This document shows, one piece after another, positions 19,674 through 28,286 of a stretch of 64,000 nucleotides of DNA. Within the stretch, counting starts at the first letter, position 1. Each line of letters starts with the position of its first letter. Below the pieces are notes generated by a model that saw only the letters and a program-made list of their open reading frames with translations, was not told the DNA's origin and made no database searches. Position numbers and translations under genes: made by a program. The stretch comes from Flavobacterium sp. (GTDB lineage: Bacteria; Bacteroidota; Bacteroidia; Flavobacteriales; Flavobacteriaceae): contig NZ_JAIXUB010000019.1 in the NCBI RefSeq assembly GCF_027484205.1, forward strand, positions 1 to 64,000, given 5' to 3'.

Positions 19674-20456
19674 TTAATTTTCTTTAATGATTCGTTTATC
19701 GGTATTGATTTTTAGAGTGTCAACTTCTTTAAAATTATCAATAATTACATTTCTGAGTTTGTAATCTAAATCGGTTCTTGAAATTGCTTTTTTAAAGAAA
19801 GTCATGTTATCACCACCATTTGCTAAATAATCGTTGGTTACAATAAAATAACTTTTTGAATTATCTAAAGGTTTTTCCTGGATTAATATATCTTTTGGTA
19901 GATTATTTTTTGTGATTGTAAATTGAATTCTTGAAAGTGGGTGAGGTTTTTTTTCAGTAATAAAATAGTTAATCATTTCTAAAACTTGTTCACCTTTTAA
20001 TTCTACAACTGTAGCACTGTTTTCAAACGGCATTACTTCATAGGCAGTTTTCGATGTTACATTACCCATTGGTATAACGGAACGAATTCCACCATTATTT
20101 AAAATACAAAAATCGATGTGTTTTTGTGTTCTTGAGTTAAAAACGGATTCGCATTTTTCAAATGTTATGTCTGCTATGAAATTCCCAATATTAGTTTGCC
20201 ATTCTCCTTTTGATTTGTCAAGAGTAACTGGGCAATAAGCTAAAACGGAACTTAAATCTTTGTCGATATATTCTTTATATGGTTTTATAAAGTTTTCAAT
20301 TTCAGATGTTTCTGAATATTCGGAGGTAATTCCAATTTTTTTACCTTCAATTTTTGAAACAGCGAATTTTTGTTGGTTACAAGAAACAATTAATAAAAAT
20401 GTTAATAATAAACCAAAATGTTTCAATGCAATGCTATAGTTTTTTAGATTTACCAT
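19674..20456 (-). CDS. Lipoprotein equal to the 5'-nucleotidase C-terminal domain
   Basis: A 260-residue protein with a lipoprotein signal (LLLTFLLIVSCNQQ, lipid-modified Cys). The rest is a 5_nucleotid_C domain: NIGNFIADITFE, DFCILNNGGIRSVIPMG, YEVMPFENSATVVELKGEQVL and VTNDYLANGGDNMTFFK. This domain binds the nucleotide base in UshA-like enzymes and has no phosphatase centre of its own. It is the first gene of a two-gene operon with the catalytic half, so the pair is predicted to act together in the periplasm or at a membrane. Confidence 0.88.
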   Translation of the reverse strand: MVNLKNYSIALKHFGLLLTFLLIVSCNQQKFAVSKIEGKKIGITSEYSETSEIENFIKPYKEYIDKDLSSVLAYCPVTLDKSKGEWQTNIGNFIADITFEKCESVFNSRTQKHIDFCILNNGGIRSVIPMGNVTSKTAYEVMPFENSATVVELKGEQVLEMINYFITEKKPHPLSRIQFTITKNNLPKDILIQEKPLDNSKSYFIVTNDYLANGGDNMTFFKKAISRTDLDYKLRNVIIDNFKEVDTLKINTDKRIIKEN

Positions 20457-20478
20457 CTGATATGCAACTAAAATTAAT

Positions 20479-20486
20479 TAAATTTG
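20479..20486 (+). promoter_or_regulatory. Candidate -7 element upstream of the DUF6913-dapA pair
   Basis: TAAATTTG matches TAnnTTTG and lies 18 bases upstream of the ATG at 20505, in the divergent spacer with the split nucleotidase operon. No TTG is seen at the usual -33 position. Confidence 0.4.
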
Positions 20487-20504
20487 TAATCAAGTAAAAG
20501 TACA

Positions 20505-21023
20505 ATGTTTTTAGACAAGATAAAGGATTTTTGGGCAAAAAAAAATGTTAAGAAACGGTTATCAAACGTAAAACATAACAGTTCAAATAATTATATTAAA
20601 AAAGTTGGATTACTTATAGATGAAAGTTATTTTTCAGAGAAAGATCAGTTAATAAATGAATTGATTCAAAACGGAATTCAAAATCAAAATATTGAATTGT
20701 TAGTTTTTAGAGATAAAATAAAAAAAAATGAAGTTTTTGATTACTCTGTTTTTAGTCCAAAGGATATGACTTGGAACGGAACATTTGATAAAGAACAAAT
20801 TACTACTTTTACAAATGCTAATTTTGATTTACTAATAAGTTATTATGATATTGAAAAAGCACCATTGCTATTAGTAACATTAAATTCAAAAGCCGATTTT
20901 AAAGTAGGTTTTTCAAGTGTTGACATGCGTTTAAACCAATTTATGATTGATACTAATGCAGAGAAATACAAAGTTTTTGTATCCGAATTATTCAAATATT
21001 TAAAAATATTAAACAAATTATAA
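20505..21023 (+). CDS. DUF6913-family protein
   Basis: A 172-residue soluble protein with a basic N-terminus ([19 protein letters not shown]) and an alternating alpha/beta body ([48 protein letters not shown]). I recognise it as the flavobacterial family often found directly before dapA; its function is unknown and no catalytic motif is visible. It ends one base before the dapA ATG, so the two genes are almost certainly translated from one message. Confidence 0.7.
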   Translation: MFLDKIKDFWAKKNVKKRLSNVKHNSSNNYIKKVGLLIDESYFSEKDQLINELIQNGIQNQNIELLVFRDKIKKNEVFDYSVFSPKDMTWNGTFDKEQITTFTNANFDLLISYYDIEKAPLLLVTLNSKADFKVGFSSVDMRLNQFMIDTNAEKYKVFVSELFKYLKILNKL

Positions 21024-21024
21024 T

Positions 21025-21903
21025 ATGCAATCATTAATTGGAACTGGAGTTGCACTTGTAACACCATTCAAAAAAGATTTTTCTGTTGATGTGGAAGCAT
21101 TAAACCGAATTGTAAATTTTCAAATTGAAAATGGAATCGACTATCTTGTAGTTCTTGGAACAACTGCTGAAAATGCTACTTTATCTAAAGAGGAAAAAGA
21201 ATTAGTGATTCAAACTGTAGTAAAAGCTAATGCTAAACGATTACCTTTAGTTCTAGGAGTTGGAGGGAATAATACTCATGAAATTCTTCAAGAATTAAAA
21301 ACAAGAGATTTTTCAGATTTTGTTGCCATACTTTCAGTTTCTCCATATTATAACAAACCTACACAAGAAGGAATTTATCAGCATTTCAAAGCCATTGCAG
21401 AAGCGTCACCAATTCCTGTAATTTTATACAATGTTCCAGGAAGAACATCAAGCAATATGTTGCCATCTACAGTTTTAAGATTAGCCAATGATTTTAAAAA
21501 TATAGTTGCAATTAAAGAAGCAGCAGGCGATATAGTGCAAGCAATGAAATTAATTCAAGGAAAGCCAGATGGATTTCATGTAATTTCAGGCGATGATATG
21601 ATCACTTTGCCAATGGTTTTAGCTGGTGGAAGTGGTGTTATTTCTGTAATTGGAGAAGGTTTTCCTCGACAATTTTCTGATATGGTTCGTCTTGGATTAG
21701 AAAGAAAAGCAGATGAAGCTTATAAATTGCATTATCTTTTAGCGGAAGCTATTGATATGATTTTTGAACAAGGAAATCCTGCAGGAATCAAAGAAGTGTT
21801 TAAAACATTAGGGTTTTCGGAGAATTCAGTTCGTTTGCCACTTGTAAATGTAAATGAAGATTTAGCAAAAAGATTGTCTGATTTTACCAAAAAGTTGAAT
21901 TAA
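21025..21903 (+). CDS. dapA: 4-hydroxy-tetrahydrodipicolinate synthase
   Basis: First committed step of the diaminopimelate/lysine pathway: condenses pyruvate with aspartate semialdehyde. The 292-residue TIM-barrel enzyme shows [10 protein letters not shown] (substrate carboxylate loop), [24 protein letters not shown] with the catalytic Tyr, and IKEAAGD containing the Schiff-base Lys. Length is typical. It is translationally coupled to the DUF6913 gene just upstream. The product supplies peptidoglycan and lysine synthesis. Confidence 0.96.
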   Translation: MQSLIGTGVALVTPFKKDFSVDVEALNRIVNFQIENGIDYLVVLGTTAENATLSKEEKELVIQTVVKANAKRLPLVLGVGGNNTHEILQELKTRDFSDFVAILSVSPYYNKPTQEGIYQHFKAIAEASPIPVILYNVPGRTSSNMLPSTVLRLANDFKNIVAIKEAAGDIVQAMKLIQGKPDGFHVISGDDMITLPMVLAGGSGVISVIGEGFPRQFSDMVRLGLERKADEAYKLHYLLAEAIDMIFEQGNPAGIKEVFKTLGFSENSVRLPLVNVNEDLAKRLSDFTKKLN

Positions 21904-21945
21904 AAATCAACTAAAAAAAATATTTTATTGTATTCAATAATTAAC

Positions 21946-21953
21946 TAATTTTG
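21946..21953 (+). promoter_or_regulatory. Candidate -7 element of the bamD operon
   Basis: TAATTTTG matches TAnnTTTG 52 bases before the bamD ATG. The nearest TTG upstream is only 15 bases away rather than 19, so the match is partial. Confidence 0.4.
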
Positions 21954-22005
21954 CAGTTCGTTTTTTAGAAAGCAATTTTCTATTTCGAGCTCACACAATT
22001 TTAAA

Positions 22006-22800
22006 ATGAAAAAAATAATAATAATCTTCATCTTAGCCATTTTTGCTACTTCATGTAATGAATATCAAAAAGCATTGAAATCTGAAGATATGGCAGTGAA
22101 ATTAGAAACTGCTACTAAATTGTACGAAAAAGAAAAATATTTCAAAGCATTAACGTTGTTTGAACAAATTGCTCCTGCATATAAAGGGAAACCTCAAGCA
22201 GAAAAGTTGTTTTACATGCAAGCTCAATCTTATTACAAAAGCAGACAATATGGTTTGTCTGGATATCATTTTGGAAGCTTTGCATCAGGTTATCCTAAAA
22301 GTGAAAAAGTTGAAGAAGCTTTTTTTCTTGCAGCTAAAAGTTATTCAATGATGTCGCCTGTTTATAGTTTAGACCAAGTTGATACAGATAAAGCAATTGA
22401 AAAATTACAAGAGTTTATTGATAGATATCCAAATTCACAATATTTTTCTGAGGCAAACTCTATTGTAAGAGATTTAAAAACAAAACTTGAGAAAAAAGCT
22501 TTTGAAAATGCACGTCAGTTTAATTATATAACAGATTACAAAGCTGCAATTGTTGCACTAGATAATTTTGTAGCTGATTTTCCTGGAACTCCATTTAAAG
22601 AAGAAGCTCTTTATTATAAATTGGATTCAGCTTATCAGTTAGCGATTAACAGTGTGCCGGAAAAAATGGAAGCGCGTTTAAACAATGCTAAAGCTTCGTA
22701 CGTAACTTTGATGAAATTTAAAGAAGATACAAAATATAAAGAAAAAGCTAATACAATGTTAGCTACCATTGAAACAGAATTAAAAAAATATAATAAATAA
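22006..22800 (+). CDS. bamD: Outer membrane assembly lipoprotein BamD
   Basis: Lipoprotein component of the BAM complex that inserts beta-barrel proteins into the outer membrane. The 264-residue precursor has a lipobox ending at Cys17 (ILAIFATSC) and a chain of TPR units, seen as KLYEKEKYFKALTLFEQIA, FYMQAQSYYKSRQYGLSGYHF, DKAIEKLQEFIDRYPNSQYF and YKAAIVALDNFVADFPGTPF. It opens a forward-strand run with rpoZ, coaBC, porD-like and recN, genes often grouped in flavobacteria. Confidence 0.92.
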   Translation: MKKIIIIFILAIFATSCNEYQKALKSEDMAVKLETATKLYEKEKYFKALTLFEQIAPAYKGKPQAEKLFYMQAQSYYKSRQYGLSGYHFGSFASGYPKSEKVEEAFFLAAKSYSMMSPVYSLDQVDTDKAIEKLQEFIDRYPNSQYFSEANSIVRDLKTKLEKKAFENARQFNYITDYKAAIVALDNFVADFPGTPFKEEALYYKLDSAYQLAINSVPEKMEARLNNAKASYVTLMKFKEDTKYKEKANTMLATIETELKKYNK

Positions 22801-22806
22801 AAAGTC

Positions 22807-23124
22807 ATGGATTTAAAAAAAACAAATGCACCTGTAAATACAATAACTTATAACAAATCAGTTATTGAAGAATCAACAGGAAATGTTTATGAAGCTATTA
22901 CTATTATTGCAAAAAGAGCAAATCAAATCAATGCTGAAATCAAAAAAGAATTGATTGACAAGTTAGAAGAATTTGCTACTTACAATGATAGTTTAGAAGA
23001 AGTTTTTGAAAACAAAGAGCAAATTGAAGTTTCAAAATTCTATGAAAAATTGCCTAAACCACACGCTCTTGCAGTTCAAGAATGGTTAGACGATAAAATT
23101 TACCATAGAAACTCAGATAAATAA
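22807..23124 (+). CDS. rpoZ: DNA-directed RNA polymerase omega subunit (Bacteroidota type)
   Basis: A 105-residue protein whose core, GNVYEAITIIAKRANQINAEIKKELIDKLEEF, corresponds to the omega/RPB6 helix pair that clamps the beta-prime subunit of RNA polymerase. The longer acidic C-terminal part (EVFENKEQIEVSKFYEKLPKPHALAVQEWLDD) is the Bacteroidota form. It lies six bases after bamD and eight before coaBC, so it is inside an operon. Confidence 0.85.
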   Translation: MDLKKTNAPVNTITYNKSVIEESTGNVYEAITIIAKRANQINAEIKKELIDKLEEFATYNDSLEEVFENKEQIEVSKFYEKLPKPHALAVQEWLDDKIYHRNSDK

Positions 23125-23132
23125 TAGCTAAA

Positions 23133-24344
23133 ATGTCAGTTTTAAGCGGAAAAAAAATAGTGCTAGGCGTTTCTGGCGGAATTGCCGCATATAAAACAGC
23201 CACTTTAGTCAGACTTTTCATAAAAGCAGGTGCACATGTCCAAGTGATAATGACACCTGCTTCTAAGGATTTTGTAACTCCATTAACTTTATCAACACTT
23301 TCAAAAAATCCTGTTCATTCCTCTTTTTTTAATGAAGATGATGAAAATGCACAATGGAATAATCATGTAGAATTAGCACTTTGGGCAGATTTTATGGTAA
23401 TTGCTCCAGCTACTGCAAATACATTATCAAAAATGGTGAATGGTAACTGTGATAATTTACTTATTGCAACTTATCTTTCGGCAAAGTGTCCTGTGTATTT
23501 TGCACCAGCAATGGATTTAGATATGTATAAACATCCATCAACTATTGCTTCTTTTCAAGCCTTAAAACAATTTGGAAACACAATAATTCCTGCTGAATCT
23601 GGTGAACTTGCAAGCGGATTGTCAGGAGAAGGTCGAATGGCTGAACCTGAAAATATTGTTGCATTTTTAGAAGCAGATTTAGAAAGTAAATTACCATTAA
23701 AAGGAAAAAAAATACTAATTACTGCAGGTCCAACATACGAAGCAATAGATCCTGTACGTTTTATAGGAAATCATTCTTCAGGAAAAATGGGTTTTGATAT
23801 AGCAAATTGCGCTGCAAATCTTGGTGCTGAGGTCATTTTAGTGTCTGGTCCAACGCATTTTAAGACAAGTAATAAAACCATAAATCTTGTAAAAGTTGTT
23901 TCTGCTGAGGAAATGTATGTAGCTTGTCATGAATTTTATAAAGATGTTGATGTTGCTATTGCTGCTGCTGCTGTTGCGGATTACAGACCAAAAAATGTAG
24001 CCAGCCAAAAAATCAAGAAGTGTGATGCTAGTTTTACAATTGAATTAGAAAAAACGAAAGATATCTTAGCTTCGCTTGGTGAAAGTAAGGAAAATCAATT
24101 TTTAATTGGCTTTGCTTTAGAAACTGAAAATGAAATTGATAATGCTAAGTTGAAAATTCAGAAAAAAAACTTAGATTTGATAGTTTTAAATTCGCTTCAA
24201 GATGAAGGAGCAGGATTTGGAAAACCAACAAATAAAATAACTTTTATTGATAAAGATTTTCAAATTCAACCAATGGATTTAAAATCAAAAGAAGAAGTTG
24301 CAATTGATATAATTAATAAAGTAATTCAACATTTCCATGCGTAA
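23133..24344 (+). CDS. coaBC: Bifunctional phosphopantothenoylcysteine decarboxylase / phosphopantothenate-cysteine ligase
   Basis: Two consecutive steps of coenzyme A synthesis in one 403-residue protein. The N-terminal flavoprotein decarboxylase (CoaC, about 1-180) shows LGVSGGIAAYKTATLVRLF, the region of the active His (NNHVELALWADFMVIAPATANT) and the PAMDLDMYKHPS clamp. The ligase (CoaB, about 185-403) shows ITAGPTYEAIDPVRFIGNHS, AAAVADYRPKN and the FALETEN segment. The last 8 bp overlap the porD-like gene. It supplies substrate to a later step whose enzyme, CoaE, is encoded as a fusion at 34776. Confidence 0.96.
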   Translation: MSVLSGKKIVLGVSGGIAAYKTATLVRLFIKAGAHVQVIMTPASKDFVTPLTLSTLSKNPVHSSFFNEDDENAQWNNHVELALWADFMVIAPATANTLSKMVNGNCDNLLIATYLSAKCPVYFAPAMDLDMYKHPSTIASFQALKQFGNTIIPAESGELASGLSGEGRMAEPENIVAFLEADLESKLPLKGKKILITAGPTYEAIDPVRFIGNHSSGKMGFDIANCAANLGAEVILVSGPTHFKTSNKTINLVKVVSAEEMYVACHEFYKDVDVAIAAAAVADYRPKNVASQKIKKCDASFTIELEKTKDILASLGESKENQFLIGFALETENEIDNAKLKIQKKNLDLIVLNSLQDEGAGFGKPTNKITFIDKDFQIQPMDLKSKEEVAIDIINKVIQHFHA

Positions 24345-25227
24345 ACTAATTTTGTTTTTATTGTTGTCAATAGTGTCTTTTTCAAATGCTCAGGAATTGA
24401 ATTGCACTGTATCAGTTAATTATGATAAAGTAAATAATGCAAATGGTCAAGTTTTCAAAACTTTGCAGACTGCACTAAATGATTTTATGAATAAAACTGT
24501 ATGGACAGAACAATCTTTTGATCAAAAGGAAAAGATTAATTGTTCTATGTTTATCATTATTGATACTTACGATAACAACAATAACTTTACGGCTTCAATT
24601 CAAGTTCAAGCTTCTAGACCTATTTTTAATTCAACATATTCTTCACCAATTGTAAATATAAATGATAAAGAGTTTGTATTTAGATATATAGAATTTGAAA
24701 ATTTAACTTTTAGTCCAAATAGTTTTGATTCAAATTTAATGTCTGTTCTAGCTTTTTACAGCTACCTTATTATTGGAACTGATGCCGATTCGTTTTCTCA
24801 AAATGGCGGCAGTCAATATTTTAGAATGGCTCAAGATATTGTAAATCTAGCTGCACCAAGTGGATATAAAGGTTGGTCACAAGCTGAGAGAAATCAAAAT
24901 AGATTCTTTTTAATTAATGATATTTTAGCTCCAACATTTAGTGCTTACAGAGAAACATTGTATAGTTATCATTTTGAAGGACTAGACAATATGCATAAAG
25001 ACTTAAAGACATCTAAAGAAACTATTAAAAAAGCAATTTTAAATATTAGTAGTTTGAATTCTGTCAGACCAAATGCTTATTTAACTCGTACTTTTTTTGA
25101 TGCAAAAGTTGATGAAATTGTATCAATATTTTCTGGTGGACCAAACGTTGATATCACCGATATGGTAGATAAATTAAATAAAGTATCTCCAACAAATTCG
25201 AACAAGTGGTCACAAGTTAAATTTTAA
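24337..25227 (+). CDS. porD: DUF4835 protein, PorD-type T9SS-associated
   Basis: A 296-residue exported protein with signal peptide MRKLILFLLLSIVSFSNAQE. The DUF4835 family landmarks are visible: LQTALNDFMNKTVWT, CSMFIIIDTYDNNNNFTASIQVQASRPIF, LSVLAFY-like VLAFYSYLIIGTDADSFSQNGG and the late LTRTFFDAKVDEIVSIF. This family is named PorD in several annotations because of its link with type IX secretion, but its exact role is not established. It overlaps coaBC by 8 bp and precedes recN. Confidence 0.75.
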   Translation: MRKLILFLLLSIVSFSNAQELNCTVSVNYDKVNNANGQVFKTLQTALNDFMNKTVWTEQSFDQKEKINCSMFIIIDTYDNNNNFTASIQVQASRPIFNSTYSSPIVNINDKEFVFRYIEFENLTFSPNSFDSNLMSVLAFYSYLIIGTDADSFSQNGGSQYFRMAQDIVNLAAPSGYKGWSQAERNQNRFFLINDILAPTFSAYRETLYSYHFEGLDNMHKDLKTSKETIKKAILNISSLNSVRPNAYLTRTFFDAKVDEIVSIFSGGPNVDITDMVDKLNKVSPTNSNKWSQVKF

Positions 25228-25247
25228 TTTTTGAATTAAAATAAATT

Positions 25248-26900
25248 ATGATTACATCTTTATCCATCGAAAATTTTGCTTTGATTGAAAAACTATCAGT
25301 GAATTTTTCTGATGGATTTTCTGTTATTACAGGTGAAACTGGTGCCGGAAAATCAATACTTCTTGGTGCTTTGGGGCTGGTTTTAGGAAAAAGAGCCGAT
25401 CTGACATCATTGAAAAATAAAGAAGAGAAATGTATTATTGAAGCAAATTTTAGCATAAAAAAGTACCATTTAAAACCTTTTTTTATCGCAAATGATTTGG
25501 ATTATGAAGATGAAACAATCATCAGAAGAGAAATACTTCCATCGGGAAAATCCAGAGCTTTTATTAATGATACGCCTGTAAATTTGAATGAATTACAGGA
25601 GTTGAGTAATTATTTAATAGATATTCATTCGCAACATCAAACCCATGAACTTTCAGAAGACAAAGTTCAGTTTCAAATAATTGATTCAGTTGCATCAAAT
25701 TTTGATTTAATTTCTGAATATACACTAAAATTAAAGGGTTATAAAAAAGTAAAATCAGATTTAAAATCTAAAACAGAATTATTGCAATCTGTTTTAAAAG
25801 AACAAGATTATAATTCGTTTTTACTAGAAGAATTACTTGCTGCAAATTTAAAAAATGGAGAACAAGAAGAACTTGAAGAGCAATTTGAGAAACTAAATAA
25901 TGTTGAGTTCATTAAAGAAAATATTGTAAAATCTCTTACTATTGCTAATGATGATCAAATAGGAGTTTTAAATAATTTGAAAGAGATAAAACTATCATTT
26001 CAAAAAATTGCAGGATTTTCATCAGAATATAACGAACTGTTTGAAAGAATATCAAGTATTTTAATTGAGTTTGATGATATTGAAAAAGAACTTACTAATT
26101 TATCTGAAACACTCTATTCTAATCCTGAAGAACTTGAGTTATTAAATCAAAAATTGCAATTAATATATGCACTTCAAAAGAAGCACCAAGTCAATTCTGT
26201 TGAAGAATTATTGTTGATTCAAAATGATTTGGATAATAAGGTCGTTTCTGTTACAACACTTGAATCAGAAATAATTTCCATGGAAAATCACATTGAAGAA
26301 ATAAAGATTCAATTGGATATTTTATCTGAACAAATTTCTAAAAATAGAGTTGAAGCTGTTCCTGTTTTAGTAAATAAATTGTCGCAAATATTGGAACAAT
26401 TAGGTATGCCAAATGCCAGGTTTGATATTCAATTAATAAAGAAAGAAGAATATTATAATAATGGTAAAGACGAAATTCAATTTCTGTTTTCTGCTAACAA
26501 AGGTTCTGATTTTGGGATGTTAAAAAAAGTAGCATCTGGAGGCGAAATGTCCAGAATTATGCTTGCTGTAAAATCGGTATTATCAAAATATTCAAGTTTG
26601 CCAACAATAATATTTGATGAAATTGATACCGGAGTTTCTGGAGAAATTGCTCATAAAATGGGAGAGATTATGAAAAGTATGAGTCAAAATATGCAAGTAT
26701 TTGCAATTACGCATTTACCACAAATTGCAGGAAAGGGTAAAGAACATTTCAAGGTTTTTAAAGTGGTTAAAGACAATCAAACGCAATCTGAATTAAAACT
26801 TCTTACAGATGATGAGCGAATTATAGAAATTGCTCAAATGTTGTCTGGATCAACAATTTCTGATTCGGCTTTAAATCATGCAAAGGAATTGCTAAACTAA
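25248..26900 (+). CDS. recN: DNA repair ATPase RecN
   Basis: SMC-like protein acting early in double-strand break repair. The 550 residues contain SIENFALIEKLSVNF, Walker A GETGAGKS (27-34), the IDIHSQHQTHELS Q-loop region, a long central coiled coil (about 165-375), signature SGGEMSRIMLAVK and Walker B TIIFDEIDTGVSG. Length and order are typical. It is the last gene of the bamD-rpoZ-coaBC-porD-recN run. Confidence 0.96.
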   Translation: MITSLSIENFALIEKLSVNFSDGFSVITGETGAGKSILLGALGLVLGKRADLTSLKNKEEKCIIEANFSIKKYHLKPFFIANDLDYEDETIIRREILPSGKSRAFINDTPVNLNELQELSNYLIDIHSQHQTHELSEDKVQFQIIDSVASNFDLISEYTLKLKGYKKVKSDLKSKTELLQSVLKEQDYNSFLLEELLAANLKNGEQEELEEQFEKLNNVEFIKENIVKSLTIANDDQIGVLNNLKEIKLSFQKIAGFSSEYNELFERISSILIEFDDIEKELTNLSETLYSNPEELELLNQKLQLIYALQKKHQVNSVEELLLIQNDLDNKVVSVTTLESEIISMENHIEEIKIQLDILSEQISKNRVEAVPVLVNKLSQILEQLGMPNARFDIQLIKKEEYYNNGKDEIQFLFSANKGSDFGMLKKVASGGEMSRIMLAVKSVLSKYSSLPTIIFDEIDTGVSGEIAHKMGEIMKSMSQNMQVFAITHLPQIAGKGKEHFKVFKVVKDNQTQSELKLLTDDERIIEIAQMLSGSTISDSALNHAKELLN

Positions 26901-26963
26901 AAATATAGAATTATATTTGTTTTTTAAATAAGACAAACTAAATAACGATTAAAGATAAAGTAT

Positions 26964-28154
26964 ATGATTATTGAACCAAGAATGCGCGGATTTATTTGTT
27001 TGACAGCACATCCAAAAGGTTGCGAGCAAAATGTTAAAAATCAAATTGAATATGTAAAATCTAAAGGTAAAATTGATGGCGCAAAAAGAGTTTTGGTTGT
27101 TGGAGCTTCAACAGGTTTTGGTCTCGCATCAAGAATTACAAGCGCATTTGGTTGTGATGCTGCAACAATTGGAGTTTTCTTTGAAAAACCTGCTACAGAA
27201 GGGAAAACAGCAACTCCAGGTTGGTATAATTCGGCTGCTTTTGAACAAGAAGCACACAAAGCAGGATTGTATGCAAAAAGTATTAATGGTGATGCATTTT
27301 CAAAAGAGATTAAGCAACAAACAATTGATATGATTAAAGCAGATTTAGGACAAATTGATTTAATTATTTACAGTTTGGCTTCTCCTGTAAGAATGCATCC
27401 AGAAACAGGTGTTTTACATCGCTCTACTTTGAAACCAATTGGTTCAACTTTTACAAATAAAACAGTTGATTTTCATACTGGAAATGTAACTCAAGTTTCA
27501 ATTGAACCTGCTTCTCAAGAAGATATTGATAATACTGTTGTTGTTATGGGCGGAGAAGATTGGGCTATGTGGATTGATGCTTTAAAAAGCGAAAACTTAT
27601 TAGCTGATGGAGCTTCTACTATTGCTTATTCATATATTGGTCCTGCAGTAACAGAAGCAGTTTACAGAAAAGGAACGATTGGAAGAGCAAAAGATCATCT
27701 TGAGGCAACAGCTTTTACCATAACTGATAAATTGAAAGAAGTTAATGGAAAAGCATACGTATCTGTTAATAAGGCATTAGTTACTCAGGCAAGTTCGGCT
27801 ATTCCTGTTATACCTTTATATATTTCTTTATTGTATAAAATTATGAAAGCTGAAGGAATACATGAAGGATGTATAGAGCAAATTCAGAGATTATATAGTC
27901 AAAGATTATACACAGGAAATGCTGTTGCAACTGATGAAAATGGAAGAATAAGAATTGATGATTGGGAGATGCGAGATGATGTTCAAGCGCAAGTTGCAGA
28001 TTTATGGACAAAAGCAACAACAGAATCTTTACCTGAAATAGGAGATTTAGCAGGTTATAAACAAGATTTTTTAAATTTATTTGGTTTTGGATTTGATGGG
28101 GTAGATTATAATGCTGATGCAAATGAAATGGTTAATGTTGAGAGTATTAAATAA
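26964..28154 (+). CDS. fabV: Enoyl-ACP / trans-2-enoyl-CoA reductase FabV
   Basis: NADH-dependent reductase completing the fatty-acid elongation cycle, a member of the short-chain dehydrogenase superfamily that is larger than FabI. The 396-residue protein starts MIIEPRMRGFICLTAHPKGC, has the cofactor motif VLVVGASTGFGLASRI, GEDWAMWIDAL, and the catalytic YRKGTIGRAK (Tyr, eight residues, Lys) typical of FabV. It has its own terminator and stands apart from other fatty-acid genes. Confidence 0.95.
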   Translation: MIIEPRMRGFICLTAHPKGCEQNVKNQIEYVKSKGKIDGAKRVLVVGASTGFGLASRITSAFGCDAATIGVFFEKPATEGKTATPGWYNSAAFEQEAHKAGLYAKSINGDAFSKEIKQQTIDMIKADLGQIDLIIYSLASPVRMHPETGVLHRSTLKPIGSTFTNKTVDFHTGNVTQVSIEPASQEDIDNTVVVMGGEDWAMWIDALKSENLLADGASTIAYSYIGPAVTEAVYRKGTIGRAKDHLEATAFTITDKLKEVNGKAYVSVNKALVTQASSAIPVIPLYISLLYKIMKAEGIHEGCIEQIQRLYSQRLYTGNAVATDENGRIRIDDWEMRDDVQAQVADLWTKATTESLPEIGDLAGYKQDFLNLFGFGFDGVDYNADANEMVNVESIK

Positions 28155-28209
28155 TTATTTTTACAAATTATCATTTAACAATTAGTTGATTATTTATTAT
28201 TGTTGATAA

Positions 28210-28241
28210 AAAAAACTCACTTCAATTAGTGAGTTTTTTTT
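28210..28241 (+). terminator. Terminator of fabV
   Basis: Arms AAAAAACTCACT (28210-28221) and AGTGAGTTTTTT (28228-28239) with a six-base loop and a continuing T-tract. Confidence 0.85.
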
Positions 28242-28286
28242 ATTTATTTATATATTTATGGCTTATTAACTTAATTTCATTATTTC

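Noticed and set aside
18756..20456. Frameshifted single ushA-like gene
   Set aside because: The order of halves is reversed relative to one chain, and each half has its own complete export signal.
27841..28122. Minus-strand frame inside fabV
   Set aside because: Antisense shadow of fabV with Leu/His/Gln-rich content and no recognisable domain.
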